Positions 33,889-42,752 of a DNA stretch of 64,000 nucleotides are shown here, one piece after another. The translations under genes were made by a program, and so were the position numbers. A model generated the notes under the pieces. That model made no database searches. It saw only the letters and a program-made list of their open reading frames with translations, and had not been told where the DNA came from. Each line of letters starts with the position of its first letter. Positions within the stretch are counted from its first letter, which is position 1. This DNA is from Candidatus Thermodiscus eudorianus (GTDB lineage Archaea; Thermoproteota; Thermoprotei_A; Sulfolobales; Acidilobaceae): the NCBI GenBank assembly GCA_015521085.1, contig WAOW01000004.1:208100-272099 (forward strand). Reading direction: 5' to 3'.

Positions 33889-34608
33889 CTAGGCAAGCAG
33901 CCTCCAGGCGATGACTACTGCTAGGGCCAGGAGGCCAGCCCCAGCCAGTAGCATGCCGAGCACGGGATCGCCCGGGTCATCCAACGGCGACCTAGGCTTC
34001 CCGGGCTCGACGCCCCGAGTGTATAGTGAGACCTCGATCATCCTAGCCCTATACAGCTCCTCAAGGACCGCGCCGACTAGAGGGTCCCTCACGCCCTTGC
34101 CCAGGAGTCTCTGGGACACGTAGGCCCTAGCAAGGTCTATAGTGGCGAGGGGGGCCAGCCTATAGGCCAGTATAAGGGTATCATGGAGGAGCGGGAACCT
34201 CCTGGAGACGAGGCCCGCCAGCCTGGTGGGCGGTGTCGTGGAGAAGGTCAATAGGCCGGCCGAGGCGAGCGCGTAGACCCTCAGGGTGAGCACGATACTC
34301 CTCTCAAGCCACTCCAAGGTCAAGGGCCTATAAGGGCTCAAGACTAGGGCCGCCGCGCCGATCAACAACGCTGGCACAGCGCTGGATATGAAGGCGTACC
34401 TAGCCTTAACCCTGCCAGCCAGGGCGTGGAGCAGTAATGGATACGAGAGGCTGGCCAGGTGCATGGGCAGCCCCTGGGCTACTAGGACCGAGGCCCAGGA
34501 GAAGGCGAGCCCCACAAGCTTGAGCCCAGCGTGCGCCCTATACACGAGGCCCCTCCCAGCCTCGTAGTTCAAGGCGGCCTCAATCCTCTGGAGGAGCCAT
34601 GGTATCAA
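33889..34608 (-). CDS. ecfT: ECF transporter T component (EcfT)
   Basis: A polytopic membrane protein of 239 residues with five to six hydrophobic segments. It has the CbiQ/EcfT signature region RVYALASAGLLTFSTTPP and a C-terminal coupling helix around LYRARMIEVSLYTRG. It links the ATPase to the substrate-binding S component. TTG start in a TTGA overlap with the ATPase stop, third in the S-A-T operon. Confidence 0.88.
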   Translation of the reverse strand: MIPWLLQRIEAALNYEAGRGLVYRAHAGLKLVGLAFSWASVLVAQGLPMHLASLSYPLLLHALAGRVKARYAFISSAVPALLIGAAALVLSPYRPLTLEWLERSIVLTLRVYALASAGLLTFSTTPPTRLAGLVSRRFPLLHDTLILAYRLAPLATIDLARAYVSQRLLGKGVRDPLVGAVLEELYRARMIEVSLYTRGVEPGKPRSPLDDPGDPVLGMLLAGAGLLALAVVIAWRLLA

Positions 34609-35888
34609 GCATAGACCACCCCGCCCGACACCCTGAATACCCTATCGGCGAGCCCCGCTAGCCCTCGGTCATGGGTCGCGTAGACCACTGTGTAGCCCTT
34701 CTCGGCCAAGTCCATTAGAGCCTCGGCCAGCCTAGCCCTATTCCATGGATCCAACCCCTCAGTCGGCTCATCAAGCAATAACAGCCTCCTGCCCGACGCC
34801 GCTACCAGGGCTAGACTGGCCAGCTTCAACTCGCCCCCACTCATACGTAGCAGGGGCTTATCGACCAGGCCTGAAGCCCAGTCCGGGACCCACTCGGTGT
34901 TTAGGGCTTTCAGCTCGTCCCGCAGGGTCCCCCGGGAGAATACTAGGAGGGGGTCTGGGGGTAGGAGGGCCGGCTTCTCCGCCACCCTAACCGTTCCCCG
35001 GCTGGGCTTCAGGATCCCGGCTATGGTGTAGAGGAGCGTCGTCTTACCAGAGCCGTTGGGGCCTACCAGGCTTACCATCTCGCCCCTGTGGATCCTCAGG
35101 CTCGCATCCCTTAGAGCTGGCTCCTCGGCTCCGGGGTATGAGGCCGAGACACTCTCCAGCGTGATTACCGGTTCTCCCCGTGTAACGCCTTGGGGGACCC
35201 TCTTCCTCTCCGGGAGCGGGGGTCCCTCGATGCACCCCTCCCTCAGCTCCACCTTGATAGTGTAGCACTTGTCGGCTATCCTGTGGATCCGGGGGTTGTG
35301 GCTCGCTATCACTATGCCCATGCCCTCTTCCCTTAGCCTGGTTATGGATTCCAGGAAGGAGTCCACGCCCTTCTCGTCTAGGTGGCTGGTCGGCTCGTCT
35401 AGGAGCAGGTACCTGGGCTTCACGCTCGTTACTCCGGCTAGCGCCGTCCTCATGAGCTCCCCGCTCGATAGCCTGTGGACGGGCCTCTCCCGGAGGTGTA
35501 GTATCCCGTGCGTCTCCAGGGCCTCTAACGCCCTTTCCCTGACCTCTCCCGGGGGGAGCCCCCATAGGCTGGGGGTTAGGGCGGCCTCGGAGTAGACTGT
35601 GGGGCCGACGACCTGGGCTGTGGGGTCTTGTTGTGTTGCTTGGAGGATCCTCTTCAGACCGTGGGGGTCCCTCAGGGGGTCTACAGAGTCTACCCTTACC
35701 CGGCCCTCTACCCTGGCCTTTATGTAGTGGGGTATCACGCCCGAGATGACCCTGAGGAGTGTGGATTTACCCCCGCCGTTGGGGCCCGATAGCACTGTTA
35801 TCTCTCCGGGCCCCGCCTCCAGGGAGACGTTTCGGAGGGCTACTACGCCGCCCTCGTACTCTACGGTGAGGTCATCCACCTTTATCAT
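34605..35888 (-). CDS. ecfA: ECF transporter duplicated ATPase (EcfA, two ABC domains)
   Basis: Two ABC domains in one chain of 427 residues. The first has Walker A GPNGGGKSTLL, signature LSSGELMRTALAG and Walker B YLLLDEPTSH. The second has Walker A GPNGSGKTTLL, signature MSGGELKLASLALV and Walker B LLLLDEPTEGLD. It powers vitamin-type uptake as the A1-A2 pair fused. ATG start; it overlaps the S-component gene by 17 bases and the T-component gene by 4. Confidence 0.93.
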   Translation of the reverse strand: MIKVDDLTVEYEGGVVALRNVSLEAGPGEITVLSGPNGGGKSTLLRVISGVIPHYIKARVEGRVRVDSVDPLRDPHGLKRILQATQQDPTAQVVGPTVYSEAALTPSLWGLPPGEVRERALEALETHGILHLRERPVHRLSSGELMRTALAGVTSVKPRYLLLDEPTSHLDEKGVDSFLESITRLREEGMGIVIASHNPRIHRIADKCYTIKVELREGCIEGPPLPERKRVPQGVTRGEPVITLESVSASYPGAEEPALRDASLRIHRGEMVSLVGPNGSGKTTLLYTIAGILKPSRGTVRVAEKPALLPPDPLLVFSRGTLRDELKALNTEWVPDWASGLVDKPLLRMSGGELKLASLALVAASGRRLLLLDEPTEGLDPWNRARLAEALMDLAEKGYTVVYATHDRGLAGLADRVFRVSGGVVYA

Positions 35889-36639
35889 AGCCTGCCCTCG
35901 CCACCGCCGAGACTATCGCTATCGCTATGCTAGACCCTACGAGCGCCTGCCCGAAGTTGACCGGTAGCTCTGCCGCCGCCGTTATGCCGAAGCCCAATAC
36001 TATGGCCTCGTATAGGAAGTACCCGGTGACCATCCAGGTCCCTCCTAGTAGCATTGCTATTATCGCCGAGGAGTAGGCGGGGTCCCTGGCCAGTACGATG
36101 TAGAGTATCAGTAGCCCTACCGCTAGCCCCGCGAGTGCCCAGGCCCAGAGGGGTATGGAGAACTCTATACTCCTCCCCCAGAACTCAAGCACCGTGTCCC
36201 CGCCGTAGATTGCCCCGTAGAGTACTGCCCCCGCCACTATTATCGCGCCGCCCACCAGCAGGGCCAGGGGCAGGGCCAGCCTCCTGAGCACCCTCTTGTC
36301 GAGCCTCGAAAGCCTATAGTATATCCAGCCGACCAGGAAGCCCTCGACGCCCTTGATCACCAGGGTCCCCGGGGCGTAATGGCTGTAGCCCAGGTAGAGG
36401 TCGGCCATGGCGCTCCCGACTCCGCCCGCGATACCGCCTATGACCGGCCCGCCCAGTATTGCTGCTGTATAGACCATGCTCTCGCCCAGGTTGAAGTAGC
36501 CCTCTGTCACCGGCGTTGAAACAGCTATCAATGTGGCGGCGAATACTAGGGCCGCGAACACCGCGGAGTACACGGCTATCCTTATCCATGACTCCTCGCT
36601 CCTCGCCTCTCTAGCCACGGCGCCGACACCCTTATCCAC
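35872..36639 (-). CDS. ECF transporter S component, substrate unknown
   Basis: A 255-residue membrane protein with about six hydrophobic segments. It has the ECF S-component pattern in its first half (NLGESMVYTAAILGGPVIGG, then GSAMADLYLGYSHYAPGTLVIKGVEGFLVGW). It captures a small molecule for the ATPase and T component encoded downstream. The C-terminal 90 residues are longer than in many S components. No riboswitch was identified upstream. GTG start. Confidence 0.85.
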   Translation of the reverse strand: MDKGVGAVAREARSEESWIRIAVYSAVFAALVFAATLIAVSTPVTEGYFNLGESMVYTAAILGGPVIGGIAGGVGSAMADLYLGYSHYAPGTLVIKGVEGFLVGWIYYRLSRLDKRVLRRLALPLALLVGGAIIVAGAVLYGAIYGGDTVLEFWGRSIEFSIPLWAWALAGLAVGLLILYIVLARDPAYSSAIIAMLLGGTWMVTGYFLYEAIVLGFGITAAAELPVNFGQALVGSSIAIAIVSAVARAGYDKGG

Positions 36640-36821
36640 GGCCCCCAGGAGGGTTGACTACCGTCAATGTTAAGGATCCCCGCTGTATAGGTTTTAAGAA
36701 TTGCTAAACGATTCGCAAAGACACGCAAGGCTTATACACACGCAGGTAATTACCTCCACATAGCCGGCTACCGGTTAGGAGCAGGGCTCCACGTGCAGGA
36801 GACGGTATTACTATGAGGAGG

Positions 36822-36850
36822 CCTCCCTGGAGAGGGACCCTCTCGGGAGG
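36822..36850 (+). promoter_or_regulatory. Strong stem-loop in the leader region before hyuA
   Basis: The 292-base gap between the divergent ECF operon and hyuA has no gene. It contains CCTCCC (36822-36827) pairing with GGGAGG (36845-36850), enclosing the 15-base palindrome GAGAGGGACCCTCTC (36830-36844). Together they can fold as one long hairpin. It could be a regulator site or part of a structured leader. A TATA-like element may lie near 36730-36737. Confidence 0.45.
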
Positions 36851-36931
36851 TCTGCCTGGGTCCTACGGCGGTAGAGGGAACCGTGTAAGGGCTAACCGTT
36901 ATTTAGTGCCTCCAGCCCATCATGGTGGGAC

Positions 36932-39007
36932 GTGGAGCTAGATGCACACCTGGTGTTCCCCGGGTTGGTTAGGGTAGGGGTCGACGTGGGAGGCACCTTC
37001 ACGGACTTCGTCTTCTTCGACGAGGAGAGCGGTAGGCTGTGGACTCACAAGGAGTCCACCACCCCCCGGAGACCGGTCGTGGGGATCATATCGGGGCTCT
37101 CATCCAACATAGACGAGTTCAACACCATAGACACCCTTATCCACGCGACTACCATAGGCACGAACATGTTCCTGGGCCAGATGGGCATAGAGCCGCCCAA
37201 GGCCGTGTTATTCACCAACAAGGGCTTCCGAGACATCATAGAGATCGGGAGGCAGAACAGGCCCAGCCTATACGACCTGAACTACGAGAAGCCCAAGCCC
37301 CTCATACCACGGGAATACAGGGTGGGGGTCGCGGGTAGGATAGACGCTGAGGGGAACATCATAGAGGAGCTAGACGTCAAAGACCTAGCCGAGAGGGCCA
37401 GGCGCTTCTGCAGGGAGGAAGGAGTCAAGGTCTTCATAGTATCCTTCCTACACAGCTACGCCAACAACACCCACGAATCCACCGCCAAGGAGGTGATAGC
37501 CAGGGAATGCCCCGGCTCAATAGTAGTAACCGGGTCCGAGATAGACCCAGAACCCATGGAGTTCGAGAGGACAAGCACAGCAGTAGTAAACGGGCTGCTA
37601 AAGCCAGTGCTCTCCAAGTACCTGGAGGAGCTCGACGAGGAGCTAAGGAGGAGGGGCTTCAAAGGCCTACTACTGATAATGCAGAGCAGCGGCGGCGTCT
37701 CAAGCATAAGAGAGGCCCTGGAGAGGCCAGCGGCATTCATAGAGAGCGGCCCAAGCGCCGGGGCCGTCGCCGTGGCACACCTCTCAAGGATCCTGGGAAT
37801 CGACAAGGCCCTGGGCTTCGACATGGGCGGGACCACCGCCAAGGCGTCAAGCATCATAGGCGGCGAGCCAGAGGTCGTCGAGGAATACGAGGTCGGCGGT
37901 AAGGTGCACATGGGCCGGCTAGTCAGGGGGAGCGGCTACCCGGTGCGATTCCCCCACATAGACCTGGCCGAGGTGAGCGCCGGCGGGGGGACGATAGCGT
38001 GGATAGACCCTGGCGGGGGCCTGAGGGTAGGACCCATAAGCGCGGGAGCCGATCCCGGCCCGGCCTGCTACGGTAAGGGGAGCATGGAGCCGACTATAAC
38101 GGATGCAAACCTAGTCCTAGGCAGGCTGCCCACACAGCTGGCCGGGGGCCTGAGGCTTAGGGTCGACCTCGCGGAGAGGGCTATCCGGGAGAAGATAGCT
38201 AGGCCTCTCGGAATCGACCTGGTAGAGGCGGCCTGGTCGATCATAGGCTTGGCCAACACGGTCATGGCGAGGGCCCTTAGACTGGTTAGCGTTGAGAGGG
38301 GCCACGATCCGAGGGAGTTCGCTCTATTCGCCTTCGGCGGCGCCGGCCCGCTCCACGCGGTCGAGATAGGGAGGGACATCGGCGTCTCTAAGATAATCAT
38401 TCCACCCTACGCCGGCGTCTTCAGCGCCCTAGGCCTCCTCGTGGCCGATTACAAGCACAGCCTCCACAGGGCCATCGTCAAGAAGGCAGGCGAGGTCACA
38501 GAGGACGTGTTGGAGGAGGTGTTCAGGGGGCTTGAGGCCGAGGCCAACAGGATACTGGAGGCGGAGGGCGTCCCGGTGGAGAGGCGTAAGATGCTCAGGT
38601 ATGTAGACGTGAAGTACTGGGGACAAGCCTATACGCTGAGGGTCCCCTACAGGGACAGCATCCGCCGGCTAGTGGAGGATTTCGAGAGGCTCCACGAGGC
38701 TAGGTACGGTTTCAGCAGCCCCGGGGAGGAGGTTGAGCTGGTCGTAGCCAGGGTAGATGCCATCGGTGTAACCGAGAAGCCCGTTATCAAGGCCGTCTCC
38801 GAGGGCCGCGGCGGGGCTGTTGGTGAGAGGGACGTGTTCTTTGAGGGGGGATGGTATAGGGCCCCGGTTTATCGTAGGGAGGGGCTAGGCGTTGGATCTG
38901 TGGTGGAGGGACCTTCTATCGTCGAGGCTAGTGATACCACTATCGTGGTCCCGCCCGGGTATCGCGGGGTCGTGGATGAGCTGGGGGATCTAGTCATAGT
39001 GGGGTGA
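36932..39007 (+). CDS. hyuA: Hydantoinase/5-oxoprolinase A subunit
   Basis: A 691-residue ATP-binding subunit with an actin-like fold. The N-terminal VGVDVGGTFTDF is the phosphate loop. A second motif is GFDMGGTTAKAS near residue 295, and FAFGGAGPLHA lies in the second half. It activates hydantoins, 5-oxoproline or related cyclic amides (also acetophenone or N-methylhydantoin in relatives), using ATP for ring opening. GTG start. Its partner hyuB follows after 3 bases. The specific substrate cannot be read. Confidence 0.92.
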   Translation: MELDAHLVFPGLVRVGVDVGGTFTDFVFFDEESGRLWTHKESTTPRRPVVGIISGLSSNIDEFNTIDTLIHATTIGTNMFLGQMGIEPPKAVLFTNKGFRDIIEIGRQNRPSLYDLNYEKPKPLIPREYRVGVAGRIDAEGNIIEELDVKDLAERARRFCREEGVKVFIVSFLHSYANNTHESTAKEVIARECPGSIVVTGSEIDPEPMEFERTSTAVVNGLLKPVLSKYLEELDEELRRRGFKGLLLIMQSSGGVSSIREALERPAAFIESGPSAGAVAVAHLSRILGIDKALGFDMGGTTAKASSIIGGEPEVVEEYEVGGKVHMGRLVRGSGYPVRFPHIDLAEVSAGGGTIAWIDPGGGLRVGPISAGADPGPACYGKGSMEPTITDANLVLGRLPTQLAGGLRLRVDLAERAIREKIARPLGIDLVEAAWSIIGLANTVMARALRLVSVERGHDPREFALFAFGGAGPLHAVEIGRDIGVSKIIIPPYAGVFSALGLLVADYKHSLHRAIVKKAGEVTEDVLEEVFRGLEAEANRILEAEGVPVERRKMLRYVDVKYWGQAYTLRVPYRDSIRRLVEDFERLHEARYGFSSPGEEVELVVARVDAIGVTEKPVIKAVSEGRGGAVGERDVFFEGGWYRAPVYRREGLGVGSVVEGPSIVEASDTTIVVPPGYRGVVDELGDLVIVG

Positions 39008-39010
39008 TTC

Positions 39011-40672
39011 GTGGTGGATCGGTTGACGGTTGAGGTCATAAAGAACGCCGCGATCTATGCCAGCGAGGAGATGGGTGTTGTCCTCCGGAACACCGCTTAC
39101 AGTCCGAATATAAAGGATAGGCTGGACCACACGTGCGCTATACTCTCGCCTAGGGGGGAGCTGGTGGCCCAGGCCGAGCACATACCAGTGCATATCGGTA
39201 GCATGGCTGTGGGGGTCGAGAACATTATGAGGTGGCTATCGGAGAAGGGCGTCGAGCTGGGCGAGGGCGACATTGTGATGGCTAACGACCCCTTTCTAGC
39301 CGGCACCCACTTGAACGACGTGACCCTCATGAAGCCAGTATACATCAAAGGAACCATGGTGGCGATCGTCGCCGATAAGGCCCACCACGTGGATGTAGGC
39401 GGTATGATACCGGGGAGCATTGGGGGTGGTGCCAGGGAGCTCCTGCAGGAGGGCATCGTGATACCCCCGGTTAAGATCGTCGAGGGGGGTAGGCTACGGG
39501 ATGATATAATAGAGCTCGTGAAGGCCAACGTCAGGACCCCGGCATACTTCGAGGGCGACTTGAAGGCGCAGATCGCCGCGTTGAACGTCGGCGAGAGGCG
39601 TATAGTCGAGCTGGCCGAGAGGTACGGGGTCGACGCCCTGCTGGAGGCTTGGGAGGAGATACTATCCTACACCGAGAGGTATACCAGGAGCAAGGTGGAG
39701 GGCCTGGGCGTGGAGGGCGAGTGGAGCGCCGAGGACTACATGGAGCTGCGAGACGGGGACGCGGTGATCAAGGCAACCCTATCCATCAAGGGCGACAGGA
39801 TAGGAGTGGACTTCACGGGCACGAGCCCCCAGGTGGAGGAACCCATAAACGCTGTATACGGCGTCACCGTGGCCGCGACGATATTCGCCCTCAAATCCAC
39901 CATCGACCCGGAGATGCCTGTTAACCACGGCTTCTTCAGGGTCGCGTCGATCAACGCCCCTAAGGGCAGCCTGGTGAACCCCTACCCCGGCGCTCCCGTG
40001 AGTGGTGGGAACACGGAGACGAGCCAGAGGATCGCCGACGTGGTCTTCAGGGCGTTGTCCATGGCCCTCCCAGGCAGGGTTCCCGCCGCTAGCTGCGGCA
40101 CTATGACTAACGTGATGATTGGGGGCCGCGTCGGTGGCAGGGCGTGGGCCTTCTACGAGACCATAGCTTGCGGCCAGGGCGCCAGGCCGGTGAAGGACGG
40201 GGTTGACGGCGTGCAGACCAACATGACTAACACGCTGAACACGCCGATCGAGAGGCTCGAAAAAGAGTACCCGGTACTCTTCGTTAGATACGAGCTGAGG
40301 GGCGACAGCGAGGGTCCAGGCCGCTATAGGGGAGGCCTCGGGGTGACCAGGGCATTCAAGCTGACCCGTGGAAGGGCGACGCTAACCGTGATGGCGGAGA
40401 GGTGCAGGCACAGGCCCTGGGGCCTAGCGGGCGGGAGTAGTGGTGAGCCAGCCAACCACTATGTCGTGAGGAGCGACGGCGGGATAGTGGAGCTGGGGTG
40501 CAAGGCCTCCGTGACACTCGGGGAGGGCGACACGGTCTACATAAACACCCCGGGCGGCGGCGGCTACGGAGACCCCTGCTCCAGGGATAGGAGCCTGGTC
40601 GAGAGGGATGTGAGGGGAGAAAAAGTCAGCCTGGATAGGGCCCTCCAAAAATACTGTTACAGGGCCCCCTAG
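39011..40672 (+). CDS. hyuB: Hydantoinase/5-oxoprolinase B subunit
   Basis: A 553-residue catalytic subunit with the family motifs VLRNTAYSPNIKDRLDHTCA, HIPVHIGSM, NDPFLAGTHLNDV, the histidine-rich DKAHHVDVGGMIPGS and the C-terminal NTPGGGGYGDP. Together with HyuA it hydrolyses cyclic amide rings with ATP. GTG start at 39011, or 39014. It overlaps the convergent symporter gene by 4 bases. Confidence 0.92.
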   Translation: MVDRLTVEVIKNAAIYASEEMGVVLRNTAYSPNIKDRLDHTCAILSPRGELVAQAEHIPVHIGSMAVGVENIMRWLSEKGVELGEGDIVMANDPFLAGTHLNDVTLMKPVYIKGTMVAIVADKAHHVDVGGMIPGSIGGGARELLQEGIVIPPVKIVEGGRLRDDIIELVKANVRTPAYFEGDLKAQIAALNVGERRIVELAERYGVDALLEAWEEILSYTERYTRSKVEGLGVEGEWSAEDYMELRDGDAVIKATLSIKGDRIGVDFTGTSPQVEEPINAVYGVTVAATIFALKSTIDPEMPVNHGFFRVASINAPKGSLVNPYPGAPVSGGNTETSQRIADVVFRALSMALPGRVPAASCGTMTNVMIGGRVGGRAWAFYETIACGQGARPVKDGVDGVQTNMTNTLNTPIERLEKEYPVLFVRYELRGDSEGPGRYRGGLGVTRAFKLTRGRATLTVMAERCRHRPWGLAGGSSGEPANHYVVRSDGGIVELGCKASVTLGEGDTVYINTPGGGGYGDPCSRDRSLVERDVRGEKVSLDRALQKYCYRAP

Positions 40673-42216
40673 CTCGATAGTATCCTGTAGTACTCCAGCC
40701 TCTTCTCCCTACTCACCGGCTTCGTAACAGCGGATACTAGTAGGGCTACTATGAAGTTCACTATGAGCCCGTAGGTTCCTGCCACCGCCGGGTGGTACCC
40801 GGTTATGCCCAGCGCGCCCGCGATGGGGAACCTGTTGCAGAGGGCTATGTTGACGGCCAGCCCTACAAGGGTGCCCGCTATGACTCCAGCCTTCGTGAAC
40901 CACGCCCTCTTGGAGGGGAACACCGCTCCTATGACTGCCGGCAGGAACTGGAGGGCGCCGCTGGCGCTCAGGGCTACGATATCGAATATGAGTCCCGGCT
41001 TCTTTATTGTGAAGTACCAGGCTATCAGGCCCCAGATTATTATCCAGAGCCTGCCCACCAGCACCAGCTCTTGCTCGCTTGCCTTCGGCCTAAAGTACCT
41101 CTGGTATAGGTCCCTCGTCAACACCATGCTCGTCGCGCCCAGGAGGCTGTCTAGCGTGCTCATAGCGGCGCTGGCGGCCCCGGCCAGTAGGAAGCCCGCG
41201 AAGACTGGTGGTGTTAGGGTGTATACCATGTAGGCCATCACGGCGTCCCTACTGCCGTAGGTCTTGACGAGTGCCTGTATGAATCCCGGCTCAAGCACCG
41301 TCTTGCCGGCTATCACTAGGCCGGTCGCGTTGAACACGGCGGCGGCTAGGCCTACTAGGGCGGCTGGTATGTAGTAGCTTGAGACGTATAGCGCCATACC
41401 AGCGCTGCTCAGCCTAAGTGTAGTCTTGTCCCTCGCCGAGTAGTACCTGAGCCACATGTGGGGTAGGAGTATGACTCCCACGCTGAATACTATGATGAAG
41501 CTTGTAGCCAGGTCCACCGGCCAGTTCATGGTTAGGAGCTTGGGGTTGACCTGCCTGACCTGGTCCATTAGCCCGCCTAGCCCTGGGAAGAACTTGTAGA
41601 GTATGTATAGGCCTGCGCCCCAGACTCCGATGTACATCCAAACGCCCTGTAGGGCGTCGGTCCAGAAGGCGGCCCTGTTGCCGCCGACGACCAGGTAGAA
41701 GATGGTCACGCCCATGAAGAAGAGGCTGGCCCACTCGAATGGTATCTTACCGGCGCTACCCACGCTCAGTATGATGCCGAGCCCGATAGCCTGCACCACC
41801 ATGTAGGCGATCACGAAGGTGGCCTGGGTTATCGCCGTTATCAGCCTGACGGCCTCGCTCTCATAGTAGTCGGAGAGCAGGTCGGCCGGGGTTATGTGGC
41901 CCCTGGCCTTGCCTATCTTGTGGAACCTAACGCCCAGCACGTACCCGGCTACCGCTGCTAGAGTGGTCCAGAGGCTGGCCGCCACCCAGAAGCTTATACC
42001 CGAGGACGAGAATACTGCCACGCTGGTTAGGAACGCGAAGGCGGAGTGGTAGGTTGCGGCTAGCGTGAGGAATAGGACTAGGAAGCCGACCCTCCTGCTG
42101 AGCAGGAAGAAGTCCTCTACAGTCCTCTTGAACCTCCGCCAGGCGACGTAGCCCAGGCCGACTACTATGAGCGAGTAGAGTATGATTATCGTCGTAACCC
42201 ACTGCCACGCCTCCAT
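40669..42216 (-). CDS. Sodium-solute symporter (SSS family)
   Basis: A 515-residue transporter with about 13 membrane helices. SSS family features are the unwound first helix region TLAATYHSAFAFL, VGGNRAAFWTDALQGV and AGAASAAMSTLDSLLGATS in helix 8-9, which hold the sodium sites. The family imports proline, pantothenate, sugars, monocarboxylates or ureides. The convergent hydantoinase genes suggest a cyclic amide, ureide or amino acid substrate. ATG start. A small membrane partner lies 18 bases upstream. Confidence 0.9.
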   Translation of the reverse strand: MEAWQWVTTIIILYSLIVVGLGYVAWRRFKRTVEDFFLLSRRVGFLVLFLTLAATYHSAFAFLTSVAVFSSSGISFWVAASLWTTLAAVAGYVLGVRFHKIGKARGHITPADLLSDYYESEAVRLITAITQATFVIAYMVVQAIGLGIILSVGSAGKIPFEWASLFFMGVTIFYLVVGGNRAAFWTDALQGVWMYIGVWGAGLYILYKFFPGLGGLMDQVRQVNPKLLTMNWPVDLATSFIIVFSVGVILLPHMWLRYYSARDKTTLRLSSAGMALYVSSYYIPAALVGLAAAVFNATGLVIAGKTVLEPGFIQALVKTYGSRDAVMAYMVYTLTPPVFAGFLLAGAASAAMSTLDSLLGATSMVLTRDLYQRYFRPKASEQELVLVGRLWIIIWGLIAWYFTIKKPGLIFDIVALSASGALQFLPAVIGAVFPSKRAWFTKAGVIAGTLVGLAVNIALCNRFPIAGALGITGYHPAVAGTYGLIVNFIVALLVSAVTKPVSREKRLEYYRILSS

Positions 42217-42234
42217 CCACTAGCCACCCCCAGG

Positions 42235-42474
42235 CTAGTCCGCCCATGCGACTAGCGCCGCGTAGAAGACGCTGGCCATCAGAAGGACCCATACCAGTAT
42301 GCTGTAGGCGAACGCCGTGCTCAGCCCACCTATCGAGGGGTCGGGCTTGTTTATGGGGTCTAGGTAGACTAGGTACATTAGGATCGACGCTATTAGGTAG
42401 AACACTAGTGCCGCCACCTGGCTTGGCTTGGAGAAGAGCCTGTATTCTATCTCCTCGATGACCCTCTCCGTCAT
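42235..42474 (-). CDS. Small membrane partner of the SSS symporter (79 aa)
   Basis: Two hydrophobic helices (VAALVFYLIASILMYLVYL and FAYSILVWVLLMASVFYAAL) with a short loop. Small two-helix proteins (DUF997/DUF3311-like) often precede SSS symporter genes, as in the YhdT-PanF pair. I chose the ATG at 42474 with GGTGGGA just upstream; a GTG at 42483 would add three residues. It is co-transcribed with the symporter. Confidence 0.75.
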   Translation of the reverse strand: MTERVIEEIEYRLFSKPSQVAALVFYLIASILMYLVYLDPINKPDPSIGGLSTAFAYSILVWVLLMASVFYAALVAWAD

Positions 42475-42752
42475 AGGTCCCACCGTTGGGACTCTACTCT
42501 ATAATAACCGGTTTATCCCGTGGACCCGGGTTATAATCGTTACTCTATGCACGTGGATGCTAGACGGAGTGGGGGGATGCTCCCCGGATAATACCCCTCT
42601 CCCCTGGACGTCCCGCCTCTCATCTTAAGTATGGCGAGGCTACACGTTACTACGGACGAAATATTAAAAGCTTTTTAACAAAACCCTCTAGTGGGGGTGT
42701 TATTGGCGGGATACGCTTTAACCGGGCCCCTATAGCGTGCCGGTGAAAGAAT

